From contig DAHUYM010000007.1 of the NCBI GenBank assembly GCA_027315205.1, forward strand, positions 62,001 to 126,000: a stretch of 64,000 bases of DNA, written 5' to 3'. Position numbers and translations under genes: made by a program. Under the pieces are notes generated by a model. It ran no database searches. It saw nothing but the letters and a program-made list of their open reading frames with translations, and was not told the origin of the DNA. Positions 16,468 through 25,791 of this stretch are shown piece after piece (position 1 is the first letter of the stretch; every line of letters starts with the position of its first letter). Source of the DNA: Leptospirillum sp. (GTDB taxonomy: Bacteria; Nitrospirota; Leptospirillia; Leptospirillales; Leptospirillaceae).

Positions 16468-16853
16468 TGAAACCTGCTTTTCGCCGAGCCGACCGGGTAT
16501 CTTCCGAAATTCGGGAAGCCGTCGCCTCTGTTTTGGTTCGCATTACGCATGAACCACCGTTGAGCCGGGTCACGATAACGGGGGTTGTCGTGTCCGACGA
16601 CCTGAAGCATGCGCGTATTATATATTCCCTGTTTCCGGGCGAAGATCCCGAGCTTTATCGAAGAGCCCTTGGACGATTGCGAGGCCGTATTCGGTCCGAA
16701 CTTGGAAAAATGATCCGTTTGAAATCCGTCCCTGAAATCGATTTCTTGTATGCGGAAACCTCTGCGTCGTTGTCCGGTTCGTATCCGGCAAGTTCTCATG
16801 CGAATGAAAAGAAAAGTTCCGCCTTGTGGGACGAGCTTAATATAGAAGAATGA
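16467..16853 (+). CDS. rbfA: Ribosome-binding factor A
   Basis: A 128-residue RbfA, a KH-fold protein that binds 30S precursors and helps mature the 16S 5' end. It begins with FRRADRVSSEIREAVASVL, contains the TGVVVSDDLKHARIIYS strand-helix and ends with the conserved PEIDFLYAETS. It overlaps the upstream stop by one base and precedes truB by 10 bp, so it is translationally coupled. Confidence 0.95.
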   Translation: MKPAFRRADRVSSEIREAVASVLVRITHEPPLSRVTITGVVVSDDLKHARIIYSLFPGEDPELYRRALGRLRGRIRSELGKMIRLKSVPEIDFLYAETSASLSGSYPASSHANEKKSSALWDELNIEE

Positions 16854-16863
16854 AGGCACCGGT

Positions 16864-17817
16864 ATGGAATCGATGATCTCCGGCATGTTTCTTGTCGACA
16901 AGCCAAAAGGCATCACCTCTCACGATGTTGTGGCCCGTATCCGAAAAGCAGGGAACTTTTCCAGGGTAGGGCACGGTGGGACTTTGGATCCAATGGCGAC
17001 GGGAATCCTCCCTGTTTTTGTCGGAAAATCGACACGTCTCTCAGAAATGCTTCATGCCTGGAACAAGACCTACAAATTCGAGGTGACATTTGGTATCACG
17101 ACAGATACAGGCGATGCGGAAGGTGCCGTTCTCTCCCGAAGCGAGATTGTCGAAATCGATTCCGAGCGCATTGAAAACATACTTCCTTGTTTTCGTGGGA
17201 GGCTTCTGCAGAAGCCTCCCATGTATTCGGCTATCAAACGTGACGGTGTTCCGCTCCATATATTGGCGAGAAAAGGAATAGAGGTCGAGCGCCAGCCTCG
17301 GGAAATTGAAATTCTTGAGCTCAAGCTCCTCAAAGTCGAGGGGAGCAAGGCCTGGTTCAGCGCCCATTGTTCCAAGGGGACTTATATCCGTACCCTGGCA
17401 CAGGATATCGGAGAGGCCTTAGGGGTAGGAGGACACGTAAGCGTCCTTGGCCGTTCGGGCTATGGACGTTTTTCCTTGGAAGATAAAAAGACCGTCTCGC
17501 TCGAGACTTTGCTGGAAAGCCTTAGAAGCGGATCTTTTCACACATTTTTAATCACGCCGGATGAAATTTTTCGTGAGCTTCCCGAAATTCGGGTTTTTGA
17601 CGCGCATTTGGCGGGAGTCTTTCGCGGAGCGATTCTCGCAGGCTTCCAAGTGTACCATGCAGGTGGATTGTTTAATTTTTCAGAAACCGTTAGAATATGC
17701 GACCGGAAAGGGAAATTCTTAGCATTGGGGCAGGGACTTGTTTCGAGCTCAGACCTTGATGTTCAACCAAAGGGATTACCTGTCGCCCGGGTCGAGAAAG
17801 TTGTCGGGGCACAGTAA
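16864..17817 (+). CDS. truB: tRNA pseudouridine(55) synthase TruB
   Basis: A 317-residue TruB that makes pseudouridine 55 in the T loop of tRNAs. N-terminal [17 protein letters not shown], catalytic motif [16 protein letters not shown] (Asp near residue 43), [16 protein letters not shown] and the [14 protein letters not shown] segment are all present. A C-terminal extension of about 80 residues may be the PUA-like domain. Two ATG codons lie near the start (16864 and 16873); either is possible. It is in the standard place between rbfA and rpsO. Confidence 0.96.
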   Translation: MESMISGMFLVDKPKGITSHDVVARIRKAGNFSRVGHGGTLDPMATGILPVFVGKSTRLSEMLHAWNKTYKFEVTFGITTDTGDAEGAVLSRSEIVEIDSERIENILPCFRGRLLQKPPMYSAIKRDGVPLHILARKGIEVERQPREIEILELKLLKVEGSKAWFSAHCSKGTYIRTLAQDIGEALGVGGHVSVLGRSGYGRFSLEDKKTVSLETLLESLRSGSFHTFLITPDEIFRELPEIRVFDAHLAGVFRGAILAGFQVYHAGGLFNFSETVRICDRKGKFLALGQGLVSSSDLDVQPKGLPVARVEKVVGAQ

Positions 17818-17863
17818 GGGAAGATCCATAAACAAAAGTGACATGTCGGAAAGGTTCATGCAC

Positions 17864-18133
17864 ATGGGTTTATCGAGAGACAAGAAACAGACGGTCATCA
17901 ACAGTTACCAGATGCACCCCGAGGATACAGGTTCCACGGAAGTTCAGATCGCCCTCCTGACCGAACGGATCAACCAGCTGGGGGAACATTTTCGGAAATT
18001 CCCGAAAGACAAGCATTCCCGAAGAGGTTTATTGCTGATGGTGAGCCGTCGAAGACGTCATTTGAACTACCTTCAAAAGGTCAATTTGGCTAAGTACCAG
18101 GAGATCATTACCCGGTTAGGCCTAAGAAAGTAA
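17864..18133 (+). CDS. rpsO: 30S ribosomal protein S15
   Basis: An 89-residue S15, the usual length, binding 16S rRNA and nucleating the platform. It reads [16 protein letters not shown], then [19 protein letters not shown] and [20 protein letters not shown], all standard. The frame is open further upstream into truB, but the conserved N-terminus fixes ATG 17864, nine bases after AAGG; ATG 17858 is possible. It lies upstream of pnp with a long hairpin in between. Confidence 0.97.
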   Translation: MGLSRDKKQTVINSYQMHPEDTGSTEVQIALLTERINQLGEHFRKFPKDKHSRRGLLLMVSRRRRHLNYLQKVNLAKYQEIITRLGLRK

Positions 18134-18146
18134 TCGGTTGAGGAGG

Positions 18147-18216
18147 GGCGGTTTCAGACGGGCATGGAAGAGTTCCACATCGGAATGGACTCTTGCATGG
18201 CCATCTGACAACCGCC
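18147..18216 (+). promoter_or_regulatory. Long rpsO-pnp intergenic stem-loop (likely pnp leader)
   Basis: A nearly continuous hairpin: GGCGGTT (18147-18153) pairs with AACCGCC (18210-18216). Inner arms (about 18155-18178 and 18186-18208) pair CAGA/TCTG, GCATG/CATGG and AAGAGTTCCA with TGGACTCTT, with a small terminal loop. In E. coli a long hairpin at this place is cut by RNase III and lets PNPase repress its own mRNA. The same autoregulation here is inference. A T-rich stretch follows, so partial rpsO termination is also possible. Confidence 0.6.
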
Positions 18217-18265
18217 TTCTTGATTTTTGGAAAAGAGCTAATCAGATCGAAAGGAATGTTTATTC

Positions 18266-20401
18266 ATGAAACCTATTACTGTCGAAGTCTCTGTCGGAGG
18301 CAAACTTATCCGGCTCGAAACAGGAAGAATGGCAAAACAGGCGGATGGTTCGACCACTGTATGGGCGGACGGAACTGTCGTTCTTGCCACAGCAGTTGCA
18401 TCAAAGGTCGTCAAGCCCGGGATAGATTTTTTGCCCTTGACCGTCGACTATCAGGAAAGAGCCTATGCGGCAGGGAAGATACCGGGAGGTTTTTTCAAGC
18501 GCGAAGGGAAGCCGTCGGAGCGTGAGGTTTTGAATAGCCGGCTTATCGACCGGCCTCTCCGGCCACTTTTCCCAGACGGGTTCTTTTATGAGACCCAGTT
18601 GATCGCAAGTGTGATCTCGATCGACAGGGGTGGAATTTCGGATGTGATGGCTATCTTGGCAGCCTCTACGGCTCTTTATCTTTCGGACATTCCTTTCACC
18701 ACCCCTATTGCCGCCGTGAAGATCGGGCTCGTAGACGGAAAGTTCATCATAAACCCGAATCTTGAAGAGCAAGAAATGTCCCAATTGGATCTGGTCGTCG
18801 CAGGTACGCGCGATGCCATCATGATGGTCGAAGGCGAAGGCGACGAGGTCTCTGAAGAGGATTTTATAGAAGCCATCGACTTGGCACACAAGTCTCTCAT
18901 CCCCCTGATCGATGCCCAGGAACGGCTTAGGGCCGATGTCGGCAAGGAAAAGAGGCCGATGCCACCCAATCCGGTTCCTTCGGAACTCTTGGCCCGGGTG
19001 AACCAGCGTATCCATAGGGATCTTCAAGAGGCCCTCATGATACCGATGAAACAGGAACGCCAGGAAAAAGTAACCAGCATTTTCCAGGCCGTTCTGGAGG
19101 AGACCTCGTCCCAGTCGGGCGGTACGATTACACCGGAGGCGACCCGCGAACTTTACAATGTCTTCCATGAGATCGAACGGCGGATCATGCGCGAAATGAT
19201 TCTCGAGAAGAAAGTCCGTGCGGACGGACGAGGTCCGTCTGATATTCGTCAGGTCACGGTCGAAGTCGGTTTTCTTCCCCGGACCCATGGTTCATCCCTG
19301 TTTACGAGAGGGGAAACCCAGAGCCTTTCCGTGGCAACCCTTGGCACATCGGATGACGAACAGAGGATCGATGCCCTTGAGGGCGAAACGACAAAGCGGT
19401 TCATGCTGCATTACAACTTTCCGCCATTTTCGGTAGGGGAAGCCAAGCCACTTAGGGGACCCGGAAGACGGGAGATTGGACATGGAAATCTTGCCGAGCG
19501 GGCACTTCGTCCCGTTCTCCCGCCAAGGGAATCTTTCCCTTATGCCATTCGTCTTGTCTCCGATATCCTTGAATCGAATGGTTCCTCGTCCATGGCGACG
19601 GTGTGTGGTGGAACCATGGCCATGATGGATGCCGGGATCCCGATAAAGGCACCCGTTGCCGGCATCGCGATGGGGCTGATCAAGGAAGGCGATAAAGTAG
19701 CAATTCTTTCCGATATCCTTGGTGTCGAGGACCATCTTGGAGATATGGATTTCAAGGTGACCGGTACCGAAAAAGGAATCACTGCGGTTCAAATGGATAT
19801 CAAGATCGGGGGCATCACGACCCAATTGATGCGGGATGCCCTGGAGCAAGCTCGCCAAGGACGCATGTTCATCATGGGAAAAATGATGGATGCCCTTCCT
19901 TCGGTTCGGCATACTATGTCTCCGTTTGCACCAAGAATCTTGACGCTTAAGATAAAACAAGACAAAATTAGGGAAGTCATTGGCCCCGGTGGAAAAGTCA
20001 TCCGTGGCATTACCGAAAAGACCGGTGTCAAGATAGAGATTGACGATTCGGGCCTTATACAGATCGCTTCCACCGACGAAACAGCGGCACAGGCGGCGAT
20101 CGCAATGATCAACCAGATCATTGAGGAGGTCGAGGTCGGGAAGATCTATCTTGGAAAAGTAAAAACCGTTGCGGACTACGGTGCATTTGTGGAGCTTTTT
20201 CCTGGAACGACGGGGCTGTGTCACATTTCCCAGCTTGCTGACCGTAGGGTCGAGAAAGTTAGCGATGTCGTCTCCGAAGGTGACATGATTCTTGTCAAGG
20301 CACTGGAAGTGGACCGTCAAGGGAAAATCCGGCTTTCCCGCAAAGAGGCCATCGCTGAAGTTGGGGCGGAGCGGGAAGTTCGGGTCGGGAGCGGACGCTA
20401 A
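18266..20401 (+). CDS. pnp: Polyribonucleotide nucleotidyltransferase (PNPase)
   Basis: A 711-residue PNPase, the phosphorolytic 3'-5' exoribonuclease of mRNA decay. Two RNase PH domains flank a helical linker. The first contains FFKREGKPSEREVLNSRLID; the second, the catalytic one, has RADGRGPSDIRQVTVEVG and IKAPVAGIAMGLIKEGDK with DHLGDMDFKVTGT. A KH domain (EVIGPGGKVIRGITEKTG) and an S1 domain (GKVKTVADYGAFVELFPG) close the protein. ATG 18266 follows AAAGGA. Preceded by a long leader hairpin. Confidence 0.98.
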   Translation: MKPITVEVSVGGKLIRLETGRMAKQADGSTTVWADGTVVLATAVASKVVKPGIDFLPLTVDYQERAYAAGKIPGGFFKREGKPSEREVLNSRLIDRPLRPLFPDGFFYETQLIASVISIDRGGISDVMAILAASTALYLSDIPFTTPIAAVKIGLVDGKFIINPNLEEQEMSQLDLVVAGTRDAIMMVEGEGDEVSEEDFIEAIDLAHKSLIPLIDAQERLRADVGKEKRPMPPNPVPSELLARVNQRIHRDLQEALMIPMKQERQEKVTSIFQAVLEETSSQSGGTITPEATRELYNVFHEIERRIMREMILEKKVRADGRGPSDIRQVTVEVGFLPRTHGSSLFTRGETQSLSVATLGTSDDEQRIDALEGETTKRFMLHYNFPPFSVGEAKPLRGPGRREIGHGNLAERALRPVLPPRESFPYAIRLVSDILESNGSSSMATVCGGTMAMMDAGIPIKAPVAGIAMGLIKEGDKVAILSDILGVEDHLGDMDFKVTGTEKGITAVQMDIKIGGITTQLMRDALEQARQGRMFIMGKMMDALPSVRHTMSPFAPRILTLKIKQDKIREVIGPGGKVIRGITEKTGVKIEIDDSGLIQIASTDETAAQAAIAMINQIIEEVEVGKIYLGKVKTVADYGAFVELFPGTTGLCHISQLADRRVEKVSDVVSEGDMILVKALEVDRQGKIRLSRKEAIAEVGAEREVRVGSGR

Positions 20402-20439
20402 ATGTTCGCTGACATTACAAATGGAAAGGGGGGAACGCC

Positions 20440-20559
20440 ATGGATGCAAACAAGGGGGCGAACGGTCTGATTGTTGTGGCTGTAGTCCTTGGTCTCTTGT
20501 GGACCTGGTTGGTCAGCTATGTGGGTGTGGATCCTTTCTACCTTCCCAAGGGTGGATAA
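20440..20559 (+). CDS. 39-residue single-pass membrane protein
   Basis: A short frame begins at ATG 20440 after a strong ribosome site (AAAGGGGGGAA) and ends at TAA 20557-20559. It encodes 39 residues: a short polar N-terminus (MDANKGANG), one clear membrane helix (LIVVAVVLGLLWTWLVSYV) and a tail ending FYLPKGG. It is 38 bp after pnp and directly before a strong terminator, so it is the last gene of the operon. No family recognised. The ribosome site, membrane-like composition and position all argue that it is real. Confidence 0.7.
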   Translation: MDANKGANGLIVVAVVLGLLWTWLVSYVGVDPFYLPKGG

Positions 20560-20610
20560 ACCACCCCGGAGTTTTCGTTTGTCCTTATCTCTACCATTCT
20601 ACCTGCCCTG

Positions 20611-20646
20611 AAAAAGGCCCAGCGGAAGCTGGGCCTTTTTATTTTC
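20611..20646 (+). terminator. Strong intrinsic terminator of the rimP-pnp operon
   Basis: AAAAAGGCCCAGC (20611-20623) pairs with GCTGGGCCTTTTT (20628-20640) around a 4-base loop, giving a GC-rich stem flanked by A and T runs, followed by more T. The A run makes it potentially bidirectional. Confidence 0.92.
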
Positions 20647-20797
20647 CACTAAGTCGTTAAAAAACAATTCGTTTTATCCGGTTTTCAGCCCCCTCCCTTC
20701 GTGTGATATGATCCTTTAAAGTAAAGCCGTGACAGAGCCTTAATTTGTCGAGCGTAAGAAGGCTTAACGACCGGCGGTCATATAATAGAGGTCCGAA

Positions 20798-22033
20798 ATG
20801 CCAAACAAAGTTCATCAATTGTCGAATGGGATCACCGTGTATTGGGATCCGATGCCTGAAAGCCGTGCGGCTTCGATTGGTGTCTGGATTCGGGCGGGAA
20901 GCCGTTTTGAAGAACTCTCCGAAAGTGGTGTCACCCACTTTCTGGAGCATATGTGTTTCAAGGGAACGAAATTGCGGACGGCAGAAGAAATCGCCAACGA
21001 GATGGACTTCCTCGGCGGTGAGATGAATGCCTTCACCGGCCAGGAAATGACGTCGTTTTACGCAACGGTTCTTTCCGAAAATGCCAGGCGGGCGATCTCC
21101 CTTTTGGGTGATCTGATGTCCAATCCCATCTTCGATGCAGAAGAGCTTGAACGGGAACGAGGGGTCGTCCTCGAAGAACTGGCCGAATCGAGGGATGACC
21201 CGGAAGACCTTGCTGCGGAAACCTTGTTTGGCGCGTATTTCGAAGGCCATCCGTTCGGACGACCGATCCTGGGAACGGAAACAACGATCGGAAGTTTCAC
21301 ACCCGAATCCGTAGGCCAATATTTTCGGACGCATTATCATCCGGGAAACCTTTTTATCACAATTGCCGGAAACATCGATTGGCCGACTCTTTCTGATGAG
21401 CTGGAAAATGCGTTTCGGGAAATCGCACCGAAGGTCAAGACAAAGATCGAGACAACCCGGCCGGAACCGCATTTTTCCATCCGTGAACTCGAACAGGATT
21501 TTGAGCAGACACATCTCTGCCTTGGGGTGAGGGGTGTATCGCAAACGGATCAAAGACAATCGGCATTGCGGTTACTGACAACACACCTGGGCGGAGGAAT
21601 GAGTTCCCGATTGTTTCAGGAAGTCCGTGAGAAGCGTGGATTGGCATATTCCGTTTATGCCACACCGTTGTCGTTTACCGATGGGGGAATAGTCCGGATA
21701 TCGGCTTCAACGCGTCCTTCAAGAAGAAAGGAACTTCAGGAAGTCCTCATCTCGGAACTTCAGCGCCTTGAGTCGGTGCCCCTGACCTGTGACGAACTGA
21801 CCCGCGCCCGGAACCAACTGAAGTCCTCTTTACTGATCGGCCTCGAATCGGTTAGTGGTCGCATGGGAAAGATGGGAAAAGACATTCTCCTCTGGGGCAA
21901 GGAGATTCCGGTTATGGAGATCGAACACTGGATCGACAAAGTGACCCCGGATGAGATTCTGGAATTGGCGAAAACCCTGAAATGGGGAAATAACCAGGCG
22001 ATTTCCATCGTAGGTCCCTTGAAAGGCGAATAA
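20798..22033 (+). CDS. M16 family zinc peptidase (processing-peptidase-like)
   Basis: A 411-residue M16B peptidase. The inverted zinc motif HFLEH (THFLEHMCFKGT, about residues 47-58) and the downstream glutamate ligand helix (ERERGVVLEELAESRDDP) are intact, so it should be active. The C-terminal half has the family's GGGMSSRLFQEVREKRGLAY motif, which helps bind substrate. Many bacteria encode one such gene near dut or pnp; the natural substrates are unclear. It starts at ATG 20798 and is followed by pdxJ after 5 bp, opening a pdxJ-acpS-nnr run. Confidence 0.94.
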   Translation: MPNKVHQLSNGITVYWDPMPESRAASIGVWIRAGSRFEELSESGVTHFLEHMCFKGTKLRTAEEIANEMDFLGGEMNAFTGQEMTSFYATVLSENARRAISLLGDLMSNPIFDAEELERERGVVLEELAESRDDPEDLAAETLFGAYFEGHPFGRPILGTETTIGSFTPESVGQYFRTHYHPGNLFITIAGNIDWPTLSDELENAFREIAPKVKTKIETTRPEPHFSIRELEQDFEQTHLCLGVRGVSQTDQRQSALRLLTTHLGGGMSSRLFQEVREKRGLAYSVYATPLSFTDGGIVRISASTRPSRRKELQEVLISELQRLESVPLTCDELTRARNQLKSSLLIGLESVSGRMGKMGKDILLWGKEIPVMEIEHWIDKVTPDEILELAKTLKWGNNQAISIVGPLKGE

Positions 22034-22038
22034 GGGCG

Positions 22039-22788
22039 ATGATCGGGCTTGGGGTGAATATCGATCATGTGGCCACCCTTCGAAATGCCCGGGGAGGTGA
22101 TGAACCGGATCCTCTTTCGGCAGCGGTCGCGGTATATCAGGCTGGTGCGGAACAGCTGGTTTGCCATTTGAGGGAAGATCGACGGCATATTCAGGACAAG
22201 GATCTGTATCTTCTGAAACAATGGGGGCGACTCCCTCTCAATCTCGAAATGGCTCTTACGGACGAAATGGAACGTATCGCCCTCGATGTGCGTCCCGCTC
22301 TCATCACCCTTGTACCGGAACGACGCGAAGAGAGAACGACCGAAGGTGGTCTTCGGATAACTCCGGAGTACGCTGGGCGTACCAAAAAATTCCTGGCGGC
22401 ATGCCGGAAACACAAAATTCGGCTTTCTCTTTTTTTGGCGCCCGATCCGCCGGCCGTCGAAAGTGCCATTCAACTCGGAGTAGACCAGGTGGAACTCCAT
22501 ACAGGTGAGTATGCCAATCTCTTTCCATCCGGTTCGTACCAAGACGAGCTGAATCGCCTAATCGACGCTTCGGAACGACTGGCCCGTTCGCGAATCCGGC
22601 TTGCCGCGGGACACGGCCTGTCGACCCGGAACCTGCGACCCGTTCTTCGTCTCCCCAAACTCACGGAAGTCAATATTGGGCATTCCGTACTGTCCAATGC
22701 CGTATTTGTCGGTCTCGACCGATCGGTCCGAGAGATTCGGGAGATTTTGAACGCCCATCTATCCGAAACGGAAAGGACCTCGTTTTGA
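22039..22788 (+). CDS. pdxJ: Pyridoxine 5'-phosphate synthase
   Basis: A 249-residue PdxJ TIM barrel that condenses 3-amino-2-oxopropyl phosphate with deoxyxylulose 5-phosphate to make pyridoxine 5'-phosphate. Motifs: GVNIDHVATLRNARGG at the N-terminus, CHLREDRRHIQDKDL, and EVNIGHSVLSNAVFVGL near the C-terminus. Its stop overlaps the acpS start by 4 bp (ATGA). The pdxJ-acpS pair is conserved in many bacteria. Confidence 0.97.
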   Translation: MIGLGVNIDHVATLRNARGGDEPDPLSAAVAVYQAGAEQLVCHLREDRRHIQDKDLYLLKQWGRLPLNLEMALTDEMERIALDVRPALITLVPERREERTTEGGLRITPEYAGRTKKFLAACRKHKIRLSLFLAPDPPAVESAIQLGVDQVELHTGEYANLFPSGSYQDELNRLIDASERLARSRIRLAAGHGLSTRNLRPVLRLPKLTEVNIGHSVLSNAVFVGLDRSVREIREILNAHLSETERTSF

Positions 22789-23198
22789 TGAGTCCGCCGG
22801 GAGCCAGGGCGCCTGGGGAGATCGTGGGGATCGGGGTCGATCTTGTCTCCATTTCACGAGTGCGGGATTTGGCAGTGCGGTTCGGAGACAGATTCCTTAC
22901 CAGAATCTTCACTCAGGATGAAATCCTCGAATCCCGGGGTCGCCCGGTTTACCTTGCAGGGCGGTTCGGTGTCAAGGAGTCTTTGTTGAAAGCCTTGGGA
23001 ACGGGACTTTCCGGGGGGGTCAAATGGACCGAGATCGGAACCAGGTCCATGGATACCGGCGCCCCTATCGTGTCGTGCGAAGGTGGTGTATCACGGATAT
23101 TGAAGGAAAAAGGTGTCAGGGACATCTGGGTTTCAATATCTCATGAACGGGAGTCAGTCGTATCTATGGTCATTCTGACGGGCGGATCGGAAGCATGA
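22785..23198 (+). CDS. acpS: Holo-[acyl-carrier-protein] synthase
   Basis: A 137-residue AcpS that transfers 4'-phosphopantetheine from CoA to acyl carrier protein. Magnesium-binding motif GIGVDLVSISRV and the second motif GRFGVKESLLKALGTG are intact, and the C-terminal ISHERESVVSMVIL is typical. The N-terminus has about ten extra residues before the conserved strand, so a later start is possible. It overlaps pdxJ and the next gene by 4 bp each. Confidence 0.95.
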   Translation: MMSPPGARAPGEIVGIGVDLVSISRVRDLAVRFGDRFLTRIFTQDEILESRGRPVYLAGRFGVKESLLKALGTGLSGGVKWTEIGTRSMDTGAPIVSCEGGVSRILKEKGVRDIWVSISHERESVVSMVILTGGSEA

Positions 23199-24784
23199 GG
23201 GCGGTACTTCCTGAGGAAATGCGGCGGATCGAACAAGAGACAATGGATACATTGCTGTTGTCGGAAGAAATCCTGATGGAACGTGCCGGTATCGGAGTGG
23301 CGAGAGTTCTCCTCCGTTCTTTTCGGAATGTTTCGAAGGTTGTCGCCCTGGTGGGGAAGGGGAACAACGGCGGTGACGCTCTCACGGCCCTTCGGGAACT
23401 TCATTGCCGGGGCATACGCGTGTCTGCAGGTCTCCAATATCCCCTATCCATGTGTGGTCCATCGGTGGCGAGGGAAGCCGACCGATTGATTCATCTCGGA
23501 ATCCAGATCGAGGAACTGTCAAGCCCCAAGGCCTGGCACCGGATCCGTCATGCGGATGTGGTCATCGACGGACTTCTTGGAACCGGATTCAAGGGAATGC
23601 CCAAAGAGGAGCTGAGACAGACTTTTGAACGGGTTAACGGTCTCGGTGCCCGTATCGTCTCCATCGATATTCCGTCCGGAGTCGACGGGGAGACGGGGAA
23701 GATCCTGGGTTCCGCTATCCGGGCGACCTTGACAGTCACTCTGGGTTTTCCTAAATGGGGAATTCTCGTCGATCCGGGACTTCGAATGTCGGGTTCCGTC
23801 GTTGTTTCCGATATCGGGATCCCTCCGGGGTTTGGCATGGGGGGAACCCTATGGGCTTCGGATGATCGGGATGCGATTGGGTGGCTTCCAAAGCGGGCAT
23901 TGTCGATCCACAAGGGACAATCCGGTCATGTGGCCGTATGGGGTGGAAGTCCCGGAAAACGGGGTGCACCCGAACTGGTTGCATTGGGTGCCTTGCGCTC
24001 GGGATCGGGGTTAGCGACGGTTTTTTTTGCCGACGGGGACAAGGGAGTCCTCCCCCGTTTCCCTGAAATCATGGTGGATGGATGGCCAAAAGAGCCTGGA
24101 AGTGGTTTCCTCCCGGCATTACTTGACCGGATGGATGTCCTTGCCTTCGGACCCGGGATTGATCCTGACCCCGGATTTCGGAAAAACCTGGACGGTATCC
24201 TTGACGAGTTTCAGGGACCGATTGTTGGAGATGCCGGGTTTTTCGCCCTCAACTGGAAAAAACCGGATGACGTACGCCGCAAAAACGGACGCCCTCTGGT
24301 CTTGACCCCGCATCCTGGTGAGTTTTCCCGTTTTTCCGGGATTCCGGTCCATGAAGTTCTTGAAAACGCGACGGCTCTTGCAAAAGAATTTGCCGGAAAA
24401 TGTGATGCCGTTCTTCTCCTGAAAGGATGGAGGACAATCATCGCCTCTCCCGACGGACGATGTGCGGTCAATATGTCGGGAGCCCCAAATATGGCGACTG
24501 CCGGCATGGGAGATGTTTTAACCGGCATTATCTCCGGACTTCTGGGCCAGGGTCTAGAACCCTTTCTCGCTGCCACACTTGGAGCGTACATCCATGGCAA
24601 AGCCGGAGAGATGGCCTATGAAGAAGGAACGACGCGCGGGCTTCTTGCTCATGAACTGGCGGAGAGGATCCCCAAGGTCCTTTCCAAACTCGAAAATCGA
24701 ACCTTCTTGTTCTCCGAAGAGGACCGTACATTGTACGAACCCCTGCATTCCGCGGCCGGGGTGATCGATGGACCGGAAAGTTAA
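23195..24784 (+). CDS. nnr: Bifunctional NAD(P)HX epimerase / ADP-dependent dehydratase
   Basis: A 529-residue fusion that repairs hydrated NADH and NADPH. The N-terminal YjeF_N epimerase domain (about 1-215) shows LVGKGNNGGDALTALREL and VSIDIPSGVDGETG. The C-terminal ribokinase-like dehydratase domain (about 235-510) shows LTPHPGEFSRF and the signature NMATAGMGDVLTGIISGLL. Both active domains look complete. It overlaps acpS by 4 bp, a conserved arrangement in many genomes. Confidence 0.96.
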   Translation: MRAVLPEEMRRIEQETMDTLLLSEEILMERAGIGVARVLLRSFRNVSKVVALVGKGNNGGDALTALRELHCRGIRVSAGLQYPLSMCGPSVAREADRLIHLGIQIEELSSPKAWHRIRHADVVIDGLLGTGFKGMPKEELRQTFERVNGLGARIVSIDIPSGVDGETGKILGSAIRATLTVTLGFPKWGILVDPGLRMSGSVVVSDIGIPPGFGMGGTLWASDDRDAIGWLPKRALSIHKGQSGHVAVWGGSPGKRGAPELVALGALRSGSGLATVFFADGDKGVLPRFPEIMVDGWPKEPGSGFLPALLDRMDVLAFGPGIDPDPGFRKNLDGILDEFQGPIVGDAGFFALNWKKPDDVRRKNGRPLVLTPHPGEFSRFSGIPVHEVLENATALAKEFAGKCDAVLLLKGWRTIIASPDGRCAVNMSGAPNMATAGMGDVLTGIISGLLGQGLEPFLAATLGAYIHGKAGEMAYEEGTTRGLLAHELAERIPKVLSKLENRTFLFSEEDRTLYEPLHSAAGVIDGPES

Positions 24785-24802
24785 GCGGAGAGGACCGGGA
24801 GC

Positions 24803-25528
24803 ATGAGTGAGGATCTACCGCTGAACGATCTTGCCGTGTACCTCGAGTATCTTTCGAGGCATGTTCCGACCTTCGCTCTGCCAAAACCGCCTTCAGGACG
24901 CGGAAAATCGGGGGACCGGGAACCCCTCTACGAGGAAGAAGGCACCGATCCGTTGATTGCTCTTCGGGTGAAGGCCGAGGCGTGCCAAGCCTGTCCCCTG
25001 TCGGAAACGCGGAATAAAGTCGTCTTCGGGGAAGGTTCGGGACGCACCGGGCTCATGTTCGTCGGAGAGGGGCCCGGAGCGGACGAAGATCGCACGGGTC
25101 GCCCTTTTGTCGGCCGGGCCGGGGACCTTCTGACACGAATGATCGTTGCAATGGGACTCAAGAGAGAGGATGTCTATATCGCCAACACGGTCAAATGCCG
25201 CCCTCCCGGGAACCGTGTCCCCACCCCGGCCGAACGAGCCGCTTGTTTCCCCTATCTCCGGGAGCAGATCCGTGCCCTGAAGCCACGTTTCATGATCCTA
25301 TTGGGACAGACGGCGGCTCAGGCCCTTCTCCCGGATTCCGAGAGCATTTCCCGGCTTCGCGGGACGGAATGCCGCATCGTGGACTTTCCGGATATCAGGG
25401 TGATTCCGACCTACCATCCGGCATATCTTCTCCGAAATCCCGAGGCCAAGAAAGTGGTATGGAAGGATCTCCAGACCGTGATGGGCTGGATGAACCTTCC
25501 TGTGGATCATGGAGACCGCAAAGAATGA
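24803..25528 (+). CDS. Family 4 uracil-DNA glycosylase (4Fe-4S)
   Basis: A 241-residue UDG of the thermostable iron-sulfur class that removes uracil from DNA. The four cluster cysteines are visible: C-x2-C in ACQACPLSE, then KCRPPGNR and AACFPYL. The catalytic motif GEGPGADED and the late HPAYLLRNP motif are also present. The first 60 residues form a non-conserved extension. Its stop overlaps the next ATG, so it is coupled to the LapA-like gene. Confidence 0.94.
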   Translation: MSEDLPLNDLAVYLEYLSRHVPTFALPKPPSGRGKSGDREPLYEEEGTDPLIALRVKAEACQACPLSETRNKVVFGEGSGRTGLMFVGEGPGADEDRTGRPFVGRAGDLLTRMIVAMGLKREDVYIANTVKCRPPGNRVPTPAERAACFPYLREQIRALKPRFMILLGQTAAQALLPDSESISRLRGTECRIVDFPDIRVIPTYHPAYLLRNPEAKKVVWKDLQTVMGWMNLPVDHGDRKE

Positions 25529-25791
25529 GAATCCTTCTGGGAATCATCATCGTAGGTTTTGGCTATCTCTTCCAGGTGGAAAATGACCAGCAAGCCGTCA
25601 GCGTCAACATACCGTTCTGGGGAAAAACCGGCCCTCTTTCGATCGGGACCATCGCGATCGTTTCCGCATTTTCCGGCATTCTTCTGTGCGGGGTTTTCTC
25701 GTTATTGAAGAAAGTGAGGAATCGTATCACCTATATCCGGAGTCTGAGCGGCTCCCCTTCTTCGAACACTGACCTCGGCCATCATGGATAA
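25525..25791 (+). CDS. LapA-domain small membrane protein
   Basis: An 88-residue protein with two membrane helices (RILLGIIIVGFGYLF and IGTIAIVSAFSGILLCGVF) separated by a short loop containing EVENDQ-like and VNIPFWG text. This fits the LapA (DUF1049) pattern of Asn-x-Gln followed by a Phe-Trp strand. LapA in E. coli acts in lipopolysaccharide assembly; here the role is only inferred. ATG 25525 overlaps the UDG stop, and the gene overlaps mutS by 8 bp. Confidence 0.78.
   Translation: MRILLGIIIVGFGYLFQVENDQQAVSVNIPFWGKTGPLSIGTIAIVSAFSGILLCGVFSLLKKVRNRITYIRSLSGSPSSNTDLGHHG

Noticed and set aside
19292-20449. A 385-codon minus-strand open frame opposite pnp
   Set aside because: The PNPase reading is certain; the antisense frame shows no conserved features.
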